In this document: positions 27,191 to 35,639 of the stretch, in pieces | Layout of the letters: every line of letters starts with the position of its first letter | Numbering within the stretch: position 1 is the first letter of the stretch | Assembly (NCBI GenBank): GCA_965220465.1 | Contig: CBDCPZ010000015.1 | Coordinates: 124,001 to 188,000 of the forward strand | Length of the DNA: 64,000 nt | Source: JAHDHW01 sp965220465 | GTDB taxonomy: Bacteria; Bacteroidota; Bacteroidia; Chitinophagales; Saprospiraceae | Direction: 5' to 3' | Position numbers and translations under genes: made by a program | The notes under the pieces: generated by a model | Database searches by the model: none | Seen by the model: the letters and a program-made list of their open reading frames with translations, nothing else | What the model was told of the DNA's origin: nothing

Positions 27191-27787
27191 TTACTTTTTA
27201 ACATGGTTGTTGAGCAGGTGTCCCATCAAATCTTCCTTTGTCTGCAAATATGCTTTGTTTTCTTTGATAGGTTCCGTAATAAGCGGGATGCGGCTAACAA
27301 CCTGGATTGAAGAATCTTCAATCGCTTCAATTTTGAGGGGATTATTTGTAATTAGATGTATCGCTTTAATGCCGAGGTCTTTCATAATATCTACTGCAAT
27401 TCCATATTGTCGGGCATCAACTTCAAGGCCAAGATGGACATTCGCATCAGCAGTATTCAGGCCGGTATCTTGCAAATTGTAAGCTTTCAGCTTGTTGATC
27501 AGTCCAATTCCGCGACCTTCCTGACGCAAGTACAAAACCACTCCTCCTTTTTCAGCAACAAAATTTAATGCTTCGTCCAGCTGTTCTCCACAATCACAGC
27601 GTTTTGAACCAAACAAATCACCCGTCATGCATTCGGAATGAATACGTAAATAAACGGGCTGCAAATGATCAAAATTTTCGTGTACCATCGCAATGTGTGG
27701 CATCATTTCATCTTCATTATCAGAAAAAGCGATCATTCTGAAATTTCCCCACTGTGTTGGTATGCTTGCTTCAACTTGTCTCTTCAT
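27191..27787 (-). CDS. ribA: GTP cyclohydrolase II (stand-alone)
   Basis: 198 residues, the size of E. coli RibA, without a fused RibB domain. The enzyme opens the imidazole ring of GTP and releases formate and pyrophosphate, the first step of riboflavin synthesis. Zinc ligands are C53, C64 and C66 (SEC and RCDCG); RQEGRGIGL (89-97) binds the phosphates; the catalytic tyrosine is Y103 in AYNLQD, matching E. coli Tyr105. NTADANVHLG replaces the common DTVEAN. A TATTTTTG box ends only a few bases before the ATG, so the transcript might be nearly leaderless, but the -33 side is weak. The next gene downstream is the pterin synthase-like one. Confidence 0.92.
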   Translation of the reverse strand: MKRQVEASIPTQWGNFRMIAFSDNEDEMMPHIAMVHENFDHLQPVYLRIHSECMTGDLFGSKRCDCGEQLDEALNFVAEKGGVVLYLRQEGRGIGLINKLKAYNLQDTGLNTADANVHLGLEVDARQYGIAVDIMKDLGIKAIHLITNNPLKIEAIEDSSIQVVSRIPLITEPIKENKAYLQTKEDLMGHLLNNHVKK

Positions 27788-27993
27788 ACTGCAAAAATAA
27801 TAATTACATTGCTTTTTAACTTACCTCGATCAAGTTATTCTAACCTGAGTACTCAAAAAGATATTTGACAATGCTGTTCAATTTCAAACTAGATTTAGAA
27901 TTCTTGATTTAAAAACATCAAAAAAGGCGGAAAGTTTTCTGGCTAAAAAGAAGTTTAGAGATCAATAAAATGCGTTGACCAACTCAGTACCGA

Positions 27994-28569
27994 CTAATAT
28001 TCAATAATAATATCGTATTTGCTTAAAAGTCCTTGAATTCCAGAAACAGAGAATTTTGCTTTGGTGATTTTGTTCATTTCCGGATCAATGGAAAAATTGG
28101 TTGCGGTGCGGAAATCGGCTTTTACCAAAATCGTTTTTTCAAAAATAGCTCCGCTTAAATCACAATTATTAAACTCGGCATTAGTCAAGTCTGAATGGGT
28201 AAAATCAACTTCCTGAAGGCTGCAATCTTCAAAACTTGTGTTTTTTAACATTCGCTTAAAAAAAGAAGACAAATTCAATTGGCAAGACATGAATTCTACT
28301 GAAAACAAAAAGTCATTACAATTTTCAAAATGCAATCCCAATAGTTTGCAGTTTTTGAATTTTACTGATCTAAAAGCAGTATTCGAAATATTAGCCAGGC
28401 TCAAATCACAATTTACAAACTCACATTCTACATAATTGATGTCGGATAAGTTTGAATTTGAGAAATTGCAATTAACAAACGTGCAATCTTCATAATCTCC
28501 TTTATCCATTTTCTTGTCTGAATAGTCGATTTCTTCAAATTTCTCCCCTTCTGTAAAAGTTTTGTTCAT
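27994..28569 (-). CDS. Pentapeptide repeat protein, Qnr/McbG-like
   Basis: 191 residues of right-handed beta-helix repeats with the A(D/N)LxX-type period: CTFVNCNFSNSNLSDINYVE, then CEFVNCDLSLANISNTAF and further turns to about residue 165, with an irregular break near 85-100. The C-terminus, FSIDPEMNKITKAKFSVSG, resembles the end of Qnr proteins, which mimic DNA and protect gyrase from quinolones. Chromosomal relatives often have no resistance role, so function is open. It is shorter than Qnr (about 218). It appears monocistronic. Confidence 0.85.
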   Translation of the reverse strand: MNKTFTEGEKFEEIDYSDKKMDKGDYEDCTFVNCNFSNSNLSDINYVECEFVNCDLSLANISNTAFRSVKFKNCKLLGLHFENCNDFLFSVEFMSCQLNLSSFFKRMLKNTSFEDCSLQEVDFTHSDLTNAEFNNCDLSGAIFEKTILVKADFRTATNFSIDPEMNKITKAKFSVSGIQGLLSKYDIIIEY

Positions 28570-28708
28570 TTTATTTTCGTTTCAATTATTTGAACTTTTA
28601 TTTCTTCAAAATTCTAATAAAATCAAGTAAATAAAGCAATAAAAACCGAGTTGACAAAAATCATCTGTAGAATTGATTTAAGTCATTAATATAATCATCC
28701 TCCACATA

Positions 28709-28716
28709 TATATTTG
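28709..28716 (+). promoter_or_regulatory. Promoter -7 element of the small membrane protein gene
   Basis: TATATTTG matches TAnnTTTG and lies 42 bases upstream of the ATG at 28758. The -33 region (ATTAAT) is weak. Confidence 0.5.
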
Positions 28717-28757
28717 CCACATAAGTGATTAGTAACCCAATTTGAATACCTAAAACA

Positions 28758-28982
28758 ATGCTTATGACATTCTTTGAAGCTTCAATTGGAACTATTGTAA
28801 CGCGGTTTTTCTTACTTATGGCTATTGTAATTATAGCTGGTTTTTCAGGTCAATGGTGGCTTTCGGTATTTGCATTGCCTATACTTTTAAGTGCTATGAC
28901 AGGAGTAAGTTTTAAAAGAAATAAAAACCAAACTACAAAACACTCCACACTTGATTCTACAAGTAAGAGTGAAGCCGCATAA
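28758..28982 (+). CDS. Small two-helix membrane protein, unknown
   Basis: 74 residues with two hydrophobic helices (about 12-30 and 33-48) and a polar tail rich in Ser, Thr and Lys ending KSEAA. The family is not recognised. That the gene is real is supported by a promoter box 42 bases upstream and a very strong terminator 70 bases downstream on the same strand. Confidence 0.65.
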   Translation: MLMTFFEASIGTIVTRFFLLMAIVIIAGFSGQWWLSVFALPILLSAMTGVSFKRNKNQTTKHSTLDSTSKSEAA

Positions 28983-29053
28983 ATCAAATTCAATCTATCT
29001 CTAAATTTTCGTATAAAAATTTAAAGGTAAGAATTGGGTATTAAGGTGTCAAG

Positions 29054-29090
29054 GGGATGTTTCTTCTTTCAGAAGGGGCATCCCTCTTTT
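29054..29090 (+). terminator. Intrinsic terminator of the small membrane protein gene
   Basis: A 14-bp stem (GGGATGTTTCTTCT with AGAAGGGGCATCCC, three G-U pairs) and a three-base loop, followed by TCTTTT. Read on the minus strand it is preceded by an A run and could also serve the gene ending at 29105 only poorly. Confidence 0.75.
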
Positions 29091-29104
29091 ATTGAATTTG
29101 TAAT

Positions 29105-29773
29105 CTATCCTTTCGATGCTTCCCAAAGATAATTTCCAAGCGGTTGAGCTACTTTAAAATGATCAATCATAATTTTTGGCAAGTCAGGATCCAATACAAT
29201 TTCAGGTTCGAATTTAGCAAAATAATAAAATTGTTTGTTGGCGATGAGCGGTTGTTCTTTTTCAATTTCCTGAAATTCTTTTGGAATCCGTTTATTTTTT
29301 TCCCCTTGTATTTCACCAAATGTATTTTTAAACTTTTTATCGTTAATCAAAGCATTAAATCCTGCTAAGTCAGAAGCGATTTTTTCGCGAACATTCTGCA
29401 ATGCATTTTTGTCCAACTCATACGCCCCGCTATAAATCCGAGCATCTTCACCACTAAATTGAATGTACAAACCAGGCGTTGATTTATTTTTTCGTCCTCC
29501 TGCTGAAACGATTGCAGACACTTGAGTTTTATAAGGGGTTTTGTCCTTGCTAAACCTTGTGTCGCGATAAATTCGAAAAATCGCATCTTTTGGAGTAATC
29601 AATACATTGCGATCTATTTTCTGCATATCATCGATTACCACTCCGACAAATGCTTCAAAAGGTTTTTTTACATGTTCTTCGTATCTTTTTTTGTTGGCAT
29701 TAAACCAGTCCCGATCATTGTTTGCACTAAGATCTCTGATGAATTGAAGAAAATTTTTTGTAAAGTAAGCCAT
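29105..29773 (-). CDS. DUF2461 family protein
   Basis: 222 residues of the TIGR02453/DUF2461 family, widespread and without known function. Conserved parts are the start MAYFTKNFLQFIRDLSANND with RDWFNANKKRYEEHVKKPFE (about 21-40), the signature FRIYRDTRFSKDKTPYKT (about 66-83), GLYIQFSGEDARIYSGAY (about 101-118) and a C-terminal LPKIMIDHFKVAQPL. A frame continues 29 codons upstream, but those codons show no family sequence, so ATG 29773 is chosen. The following gene upstream (29888) is on the same strand, 114 bases away. Confidence 0.88.
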   Translation of the reverse strand: MAYFTKNFLQFIRDLSANNDRDWFNANKKRYEEHVKKPFEAFVGVVIDDMQKIDRNVLITPKDAIFRIYRDTRFSKDKTPYKTQVSAIVSAGGRKNKSTPGLYIQFSGEDARIYSGAYELDKNALQNVREKIASDLAGFNALINDKKFKNTFGEIQGEKNKRIPKEFQEIEKEQPLIANKQFYYFAKFEPEIVLDPDLPKIMIDHFKVAQPLGNYLWEASKG

Positions 29774-29887
29774 AGTAAGTTTTTTTAGGGTTAAAAAAAT
29801 TGTGACTGCTGAGAAGTCATTTGCTAAAAATAAGTAAACTAACAAATCACCAAACAACAATCACATCAAAACGGTAATTTTCTCCTT

Positions 29888-30256
29888 TTAATTTGGTGAT
29901 TGAAGCGCAATCTTATTTCCTTCTGTGTCCAGGAAAAAAGCCATGTGGCCAATTTCATCTGAGATTTTAGTCTTGGGCATAAGAACTTTTCCACCGGCAG
30001 GTTCAACCCGTTTCAACATTGCAGTCAGGTCTTTCCCTCCATTTAAATAAGGTAAGGTACCCTCAGCAGATGGCTTGTAATTTTCACCTGCACAAAGTGA
30101 GCCGCCGACGCCTTCTCCTTCCATTGGAAAAAATGCCATTTCGGTACCCATCATTTCCTGAACATGAAGCTCAGCATCAAAAAGAGAGGAATAGAATTTT
30201 TTAGCTCTTTTAAAATTAGAAGCAGGGATTTCAAACCAATTAATTGCGTTTGCCAT
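29888..30256 (-). CDS. VOC superfamily (glyoxalase/bleomycin resistance-like) protein
   Basis: 122 residues, a full VOC module made of two beta-alpha-beta-beta-beta units. It begins NWFEIPASNFKRAKKFYSSLF, has MAFFPMEGEGVGGSLCAGE in the middle and GHMAFFLDTEGNKIALQSP at the end. The metal-ligand positions of true glyoxalase I (two His, two Glu) are not all present. The substrate is unknown; members of this PhnB-like branch are often only called VOC proteins. Confidence 0.85.
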   Translation of the reverse strand: MANAINWFEIPASNFKRAKKFYSSLFDAELHVQEMMGTEMAFFPMEGEGVGGSLCAGENYKPSAEGTLPYLNGGKDLTAMLKRVEPAGGKVLMPKTKISDEIGHMAFFLDTEGNKIALQSPN

Positions 30257-30295
30257 TGTTTTTAGTTTTTAAAGGTTAAGAATTAAATGATAACA

Positions 30296-30303
30296 CAAAC
30301 CTA
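30296..30303 (-). promoter_or_regulatory. Promoter -7 element of the VOC gene
   Basis: TAGGTTTG on the minus strand matches TAnnTTTG and lies 40 bases before the ATG at 30256; TTTA about 19 bases upstream is an imperfect -33 element. The rest of the gap up to 30430 is very AT-rich and should hold the divergent promoter of the gene at 30431. Confidence 0.5.
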
Positions 30304-30430
30304 CAATAAAACTTTTTGTTTGTAAAATGTTAATTTTAAAAAACGTAAATAATGTTTTTTAATAAAATTTATTATTTTTATTGATTATCAGTATATTAAA
30401 TGAATTTATTTTATAAAAACGTAGTTTTCT

Positions 30431-31882
30431 ATGGCTAAAAAAGATAACCTTTTTTATTTGATAAAGTCCTTGACCAAATCGGAAAAACGACATTTTAATA
30501 TTTTTTGTTTTAATAATAAGATTTCAAAAAACTATTTCAAGCTATTTGAAACTATTTCTAAACAAAATGAATACGATGAAAGTGCTATTCGAAAAAAGTT
30601 TAGAGGCCAGGCCTTCCTCAATCAACTGCACGTTGCCAAAAACTATCTGAACCAGCTCATTTTAAAAAGCCTTCGGAATTACCATTCGAAAATTTCAAAA
30701 GATGCAGAAATCAAAGACTTGCTTCGCAATATCGAAATCCTCTTCTCAAAAGAGTTATTCGACCAATGCCATTATGAGATACAGAAAACTGAAAAACTAG
30801 CAAAAACATATGAAGATTTTGCTTCTTTAGTTACCATTCAAAAATGGAAAAAACGTTTATTATTGACAACCGGTAAAAAGGATCGCGAAAAAATTCAATT
30901 AATTTTAAATCAGGAAAAAGCTGCAATCGATTCCTTGGATCGAATAAATCAGTATTGGATGCTTACCAATCAAATCTTTGATTATGCCAATGACCTGGAA
31001 AACAGGTTTTCACAACTCAAATTGATTAAAACGGAAAACAAAATCGATTCGATGGCTGCGAAAGTTATGCATCATCACGTTTTGTACACTTACAATGTCA
31101 TCAATGGAAAATCTGAAGAAGGATTTCATTACCTGAGCGGTCTGGTTGATTACCTGGAACAATTTCCGCAACGAATTTCCAATGATCCTTCTTCTTATGT
31201 AACTGCTTTAAACAATAAAATTAGTTTCTTGATCCGCCAGAAAGAATTTGAAAAAATTGGTCCTTTGCTCCAGAAAGTACGCACTATTCCTCAAAAATAC
31301 CGCCTCCAAACGAAAAGCAATTTTTCGGTTAAACTCAAACTTCGAACGTATAATATTGAGTTGGAAATATACCGTGACACCCGAAATTTTAAAAAGGGGG
31401 AACAATTGATAAAAGAGATAGAGTCGTTTTTGCAACTTCATAAAAATTCGGTTTCCAACGAATATCGCCTCCTTTTATGGTATCAATTTGCCAATATTTA
31501 TTTTATGAAAAAGGACTATCACCATTCTTTGAAATATGCCAACCAAATTATCGGTTCACGATTTGGTGATTCCATTAACGACCTTGAGCGATATGCTCGT
31601 TTGCTCAATTTAATGATCCATCTGGATCTGGATAATATCATTGTTTTGAAATACGCGGTGGAAAGTTGCAGGCGTTTTCTTCGAAAGGTGAAAACAGTGC
31701 ATGATTTTGAAAAGGTGTTGCTGCGGTTTTTTTCAAAAATATGTAATGCTCCGAAAAGGGAATACCTCATTTTATTTTCTCAATTGAATCACGATCTCTT
31801 TGAGGGACCTGAGCAACTCGTTGATGAAAACATCCTCGATTTTCTGGATTTCAAAGCGTGGATAGAAGAAAAGGCAAAATAA
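30431..31882 (+). CDS. Large all-helical protein, probably TPR-like, unknown function
   Basis: 483 residues with no signal peptide or membrane helix. The start LFYLIKSLTKSEKRHFNIF and the segment FLNQLHVAKNYLNQLILKSLR (about 62-82) mark a family I associate with Saprospiraceae-type genomes. The rest is a run of amphipathic helices with TPR-like spacing (YQFANIYFMKKDYHHSLKYA, about 352-371). It is Lys-rich and likely cytoplasmic, possibly a scaffold or regulator. No catalytic motif is visible. Confidence 0.7.
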   Translation: MAKKDNLFYLIKSLTKSEKRHFNIFCFNNKISKNYFKLFETISKQNEYDESAIRKKFRGQAFLNQLHVAKNYLNQLILKSLRNYHSKISKDAEIKDLLRNIEILFSKELFDQCHYEIQKTEKLAKTYEDFASLVTIQKWKKRLLLTTGKKDREKIQLILNQEKAAIDSLDRINQYWMLTNQIFDYANDLENRFSQLKLIKTENKIDSMAAKVMHHHVLYTYNVINGKSEEGFHYLSGLVDYLEQFPQRISNDPSSYVTALNNKISFLIRQKEFEKIGPLLQKVRTIPQKYRLQTKSNFSVKLKLRTYNIELEIYRDTRNFKKGEQLIKEIESFLQLHKNSVSNEYRLLLWYQFANIYFMKKDYHHSLKYANQIIGSRFGDSINDLERYARLLNLMIHLDLDNIIVLKYAVESCRRFLRKVKTVHDFEKVLLRFFSKICNAPKREYLILFSQLNHDLFEGPEQLVDENILDFLDFKAWIEEKAK

Positions 31883-31902
31883 ATTTCGGTTGTTGTAACT
31901 TT

Positions 31903-32091
31903 TCACTTTTCCTCTTTTTTATTGATCAATACAACTTCCATTTGTGCATCCTCCTTTAATATAAAATAAGTGCCTGTATAAATGAAGTTATAATTCAATT
32001 GTTCTCTCATTACTTCAAATTGCCCTTCATTTTCTAGGGTTTTTGCAATCCAGTCAATTGCTTGTAGTCTGTTTTTAAAATACTTTTTCAT
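31903..32091 (-). CDS. Small hypothetical protein (62 aa)
   Basis: 62 residues: MKKYFKNRLQAIDWIAKTL, then EGQFEVMREQLNYNFIYTGTYFILK and a charged end. The pattern, one N-terminal helix followed by strands, looks like a compact folded protein, and the near-consensus TATATTG box about 60 bases upstream supports expression. It converges with the gene ending at 31882. No family recognised. Confidence 0.5.
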   Translation of the reverse strand: MKKYFKNRLQAIDWIAKTLENEGQFEVMREQLNYNFIYTGTYFILKEDAQMEVVLINKKEEK

Positions 32092-32515
32092 GGCTTTTTT
32101 GTTTTGGTTGAATAAAGATTCATTCTTTAAACTAAAGCAATATAGCTTACTACATAGCCTGATTTCAAGTACAATTAATTGTGGGTTTTAGAAATAAAAA
32201 GCTGTATAAAGTAGAAATCTAAAGGGCTCACTCATTCACAAACAATTGATTATCTAGTAGTTACGTTCAACAAGAAGCTGTACTTGAAAATCATTTTTTC
32301 ATTCAATTACCAAAGATGGATAGTTGTAGAAACTTATTGATACTTTTGATACTCGTTAAGCAAACATTCCTTGTCCAACCAATTGCAGCTTTATGAAAAC
32401 CGATTTCGCTTTTTTATAAAACATAAGGACCCTTTGGAACTTCCATAAATTATTCGATGTTACACTGTTTTCTAAGACATTGAGTTCTATAAACACCTAA
32501 GCCCTAACCTCTCAA
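32092..32515. other. Divergent intergenic region, no gene seen
   Basis: About 420 AT-rich bases between a small minus-strand gene and the MFS transporter. It should hold both promoters; only a near-match (TATATTG on the minus strand near 32145) was found. No repeat, RNA or reading frame stands out. Confidence 0.35.
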
Positions 32516-33772
32516 ATGCTCGATCCAATAAAAAACCTGTTTGTCAATTCCTTTAGCGGACTTTCGCGTGATATCTGGCTACTTTCTGTTGTTACACTTA
32601 TCAACAGGAGTGGAACTATTGTGATTATTTTTATGACCATTTATCTCACTTCCGAACTTGGTTTTTCAAAGACACAATCAGGAATAGCGATGGCTAGCTT
32701 TGGTTTGGGGTCTGTAGCGGGTTCTTATGTTGGTGGTTGGCTCACGGATCGAATTGGCTATTATTCCACCATGTTTTGGTCATTGATGATCAGCGGGTTT
32801 TTATTTTTCATATTGATGGAAATGAAAACGATAGAATCCTTCTGCATCATGGTTTTTATAGTAAGCATGATTGGTGATAGTTTTCGTCCTGCAAATTTGG
32901 CATCTATTAGTGCTTATGCCAAACCTGAAAACAAAAACCGTTCGCTTTCCCTGATTCGAATGGCCATTAATTTGGGATTTGCTGTCGGAGCAGGGGCAGC
33001 TGGTGTTCTAATCGCAACGGTAGGATATAACTGGTTATTTATAATTGATGGAGCCACTTGTATTTCGGCTGCTCTTTTTTTTAGAATGGTACTAGTGGAA
33101 AAACCTGATAAAGGAGAAAATATTGAAAAGAAAAGTGACGCTTATATAAAAGGTTCAGCTTATAAAGATCATAGATATCTTGCTTTTGCATTTCTCATTT
33201 TAATCAATTCAATAGTGTTTTTCCAATTGTTCTCTACAGTTCCTGTTTACTACAAAGAACATTTTATGCTATCAGAAGATGAAATTGGATACTTTATGTT
33301 TCTCAATGGAATAATCATCGTAGTTTTTGAAATGCCATTGATTTACCTTTTAGAAAAGCGTTATAATTTATTGAATTTAATCGTTGCCGGCTTCGCGATG
33401 ATTGGATTTTCGTTCCTGATTTACAACCTTATTGATCATTGGTTGCTTGTCATTTTAATATCAATTACAGCTGTCAGCATCGGAGAAGTTATTAGTTTTC
33501 CATTTAGCAATGCATTTGCTTTAAGTCGTTCTACGCCAGGAAGAAGAGGCCAGTTTATGGGCGTATATACCATGGCATTTTCAACTGCATTTATCATTGC
33601 TCCACTTTTAGGAATGCGGATTGCTGAAAATTATGGATTTACAGTACTTTGGTACTTGATGACAGGATTAAGTGTAGTTTCGTGCTCAGGTTTTATGTAT
33701 TTAAAATATCTTGAGAATAAATCAAAAGCTGCCAGCATCGAAAAGAAACTTCAGGAAATTCATTTAGATTAA
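32516..33772 (+). CDS. Major facilitator superfamily transporter
   Basis: 418 residues with about 12 hydrophobic helices. The MFS motif A-like loop between helices 2 and 3 is GSYVGGWLTDRIGYYST (about 66-82); the second half repeats the pattern less clearly. DSFRPANLASISAYAKPENK (about 120-139) places it in the MdtG/drug-efflux-like branch often annotated simply as MFS transporter. The substrate cannot be told. It has a near-perfect terminator just downstream and appears to be a single-gene unit. Confidence 0.88.
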   Translation: MLDPIKNLFVNSFSGLSRDIWLLSVVTLINRSGTIVIIFMTIYLTSELGFSKTQSGIAMASFGLGSVAGSYVGGWLTDRIGYYSTMFWSLMISGFLFFILMEMKTIESFCIMVFIVSMIGDSFRPANLASISAYAKPENKNRSLSLIRMAINLGFAVGAGAAGVLIATVGYNWLFIIDGATCISAALFFRMVLVEKPDKGENIEKKSDAYIKGSAYKDHRYLAFAFLILINSIVFFQLFSTVPVYYKEHFMLSEDEIGYFMFLNGIIIVVFEMPLIYLLEKRYNLLNLIVAGFAMIGFSFLIYNLIDHWLLVILISITAVSIGEVISFPFSNAFALSRSTPGRRGQFMGVYTMAFSTAFIIAPLLGMRIAENYGFTVLWYLMTGLSVVSCSGFMYLKYLENKSKAASIEKKLQEIHLD

Positions 33773-33787
33773 ACTAAACTATTCCAA

Positions 33788-33831
33788 AAGCACAAGCCCT
33801 CATTTTTGATCAAAAATGAGGGCTTGCGCTT
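33788..33831 (+). terminator. Long hairpin terminator after the MFS gene
   Basis: A 20-bp stem with one mismatch around a four-base GATC loop; the arms carry AAGCCCTCATTTTT and its complement. Like the pnp terminator it has GCCCTCA/TGAGGGC at the core. The arm ends with T-rich sequence on both strands. Confidence 0.7.
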
Positions 33832-34431
33832 AAATATTTTCCCAGAAGGAAAATTTCAGTAATAAAAAGCAAAACAAAGTACAGTTGGATTAAAACTAAC
33901 CCAAGGTTACTTTGAAAACGATAAATATCAGAGCATTACCAATTGCCTTAAAGTAGTCCAATTGGAACAGGTTACTTAAAAGTAAAAAAACCAGCCACAA
34001 ATAAAAGAGGAAGATGAAATAAGGAAACAACCTTTAATATCTTCTCCTGTCTTTGTTAGCAAGTAAATTAGAGGCAAAAATTAAACCTCCTCCCATTATA
34101 AATGCTCCTGTTGCAATGTAAAGAATGAGCATAATTCCCAAGCGATTTTGTGAACGGTGTTAAATTCTCTCTTTTCAAATTTTGGATAAAGCTAATTTGA
34201 GAAAATTATATTCGTTTTCCAACTTTCATGAATCTTTTTTAAAAAATAATTAACATTTCAAAATTGTCATAGGTAAGAACTATGATTCCTTTTAGTGTTT
34301 CAAATTTATTTTTAATTATTTTAACCGGTCATTCCCCTCTCTTTCATGTTAAATTTTCTCTTTATAAACGTATATTGTGCAATGACATTTACAAAACTGT
34401 AATATACTCCTTTTAAGTAGCTCGATAGATC
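33832..34431. other. Intergenic region before the HD-PycTM gene
   Basis: About 600 AT-rich bases. Apart from the 32-residue minus-strand frame at 34034-34132, no gene is visible. The 300 bases before the gene at 34432 lack an exact TAnnTTTG box. Confidence 0.35.
34034..34132 (-). CDS. Candidate 32-residue single-helix membrane peptide
   Basis: The translation is a start MLILYIATGAFIMGGGLIFA, then SNLLANKDRRRY and stop. A glycine-containing hydrophobic helix of about 19 residues followed by a strongly basic tail is what a small inner-membrane protein looks like, with the tail inside. It stands alone in a gap of 660 bases. No promoter box is clear, so it could be chance, but the composition differs from random AT-rich sequence. 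Confidence 0.4.
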   Translation of the reverse strand: MLILYIATGAFIMGGGLIFASNLLANKDRRRY

Positions 34432-35580
34432 ATGGATAATAATATTATACAGAAAACGGAAGAATTTGTAAGGAAGCTACTTGCTGACGAACTCTCAAAA
34501 GACTTCCTGTTTCATGATCTAAATCATACCCTTACAGTCAAAGATTATTCTCAACTCCTCGGCAGAAAACTAAAACTCAAAAATGATGATCTCGAGATTT
34601 TAGCAATTGCTTCTTTGTTCCACGATACAGGTTATACCAAAACTTACAAAGGGCACGAAGAAGAAAGCAAAAAAATCGCCGAAGCATTTTTAACGAAGTT
34701 CAGCTATCCAAAAGAAAAGATTCAAAGTATTTTGAAATGCATCGATGCAACCGTGTGGGAAGCTTCTCCGAACTCTACTTTAGAGTCAGTCATGAAAGAT
34801 GCGGATTTAGCGAATATTGGTGGCGGTTATTTTTTAGAAAAGAGTGCTGCCCTTAGGAAAGAATGGGAGGTTTTTTGCAAAGAATTCTACACGGAGGAGG
34901 AGTGGAAAAAGAATGAAATCAAGTTTTTAAAAGAACATAAATATTATACAGAAGTAGCTCAATCCTATTTTAACTCAGGCAAAAAATATAATTTAAAACG
35001 TCTTCAAAAACTTGGCAAAAAAGACAAACCAAAAAAAGACAACAGTCCTATTGCCAGCAGTCGAAATGCACAAATGATGTTCAAAACATCATTGAGAAAT
35101 CACATTGACCTAACCAATATTGCTGACAACAAGGCTAATATAATGCTGAGTATCAACACTTTAATCATCACACTTTCGATGCCACTATTTGCTGGAGTTT
35201 ACAACGACAACGGTTTTATTTTAGTCCCTTACATAATACTTGCCCTCACGTGTACCCTAACCATTATCTTTGCAACCATGGCCACACGTCCAATCAAAAT
35301 GTTGGGAAGTATAAAACCAGTAAAAATCAAAGAAGGGAAAAGTAATATTTTTTTCTTTGGCAATTTTTTTAAAATGGGTGCCGATCAATATCACGGAGCT
35401 GTAAATGAAGTTATTGGGGATCAGGAATTATTAGAAAAAACTATCATTAATGATTTGTATTATCTCGGAAAGGCACTTGGAGAAAAATACACAAAACTCA
35501 GAATAAGTTACACCATATTTATGATTGGAATAACAACGACAGTGATCGCCTTTGCCATTTCATTTTTCTTGTCTGCTTAA
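34432..35580 (+). CDS. HD-domain phosphohydrolase fused to a PycTM (Pycsar effector) membrane domain
   Basis: 382 residues. The N-terminal part (1-190) is an HD metal-dependent phosphohydrolase domain with H32 (FHDLNHTLTV), H64-D65 (LFHDTGY) and a later aspartate in MKDADLANIGG (about 121-131), enough for a metal site. A Lys-rich linker follows (195-215). The C-terminal part (about 215-382) is the PycTM domain (formerly DUF5706): NIADNKANIMLSINTL and two helices, a charged loop, and a final helix. In Pycsar defence PycTM proteins open membranes on binding cCMP or cUMP. Here no cyclase gene is adjacent, so a defence role is only possible; HD fusions may act on nucleotides instead. Confidence 0.8.
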   Translation: MDNNIIQKTEEFVRKLLADELSKDFLFHDLNHTLTVKDYSQLLGRKLKLKNDDLEILAIASLFHDTGYTKTYKGHEEESKKIAEAFLTKFSYPKEKIQSILKCIDATVWEASPNSTLESVMKDADLANIGGGYFLEKSAALRKEWEVFCKEFYTEEEWKKNEIKFLKEHKYYTEVAQSYFNSGKKYNLKRLQKLGKKDKPKKDNSPIASSRNAQMMFKTSLRNHIDLTNIADNKANIMLSINTLIITLSMPLFAGVYNDNGFILVPYIILALTCTLTIIFATMATRPIKMLGSIKPVKIKEGKSNIFFFGNFFKMGADQYHGAVNEVIGDQELLEKTIINDLYYLGKALGEKYTKLRISYTIFMIGITTTVIAFAISFFLSA

Positions 35581-35581
35581 C

Positions 35582-35616
35582 AAAAAATGGCGTTGATTTC
35601 CTCAACGCCATTTTTT
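35582..35616. terminator. Bidirectional intrinsic terminator
   Basis: A perfect 15-bp stem AAAAAATGGCGTTGA / TCAACGCCATTTTTT with a five-base loop. It starts right after the plus-strand stop at 35580 and lies 24 bases beyond the convergent gene ending at 35640, so it serves both. Confidence 0.85.
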
Positions 35617-35639
35617 GATCCATCTTTGGACTAATCCTT

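Noticed and set aside
34432..35580. Complete Pycsar defence system
   Set aside because: No PycC-type cyclase gene is present on either side; only the effector-like domain is there.
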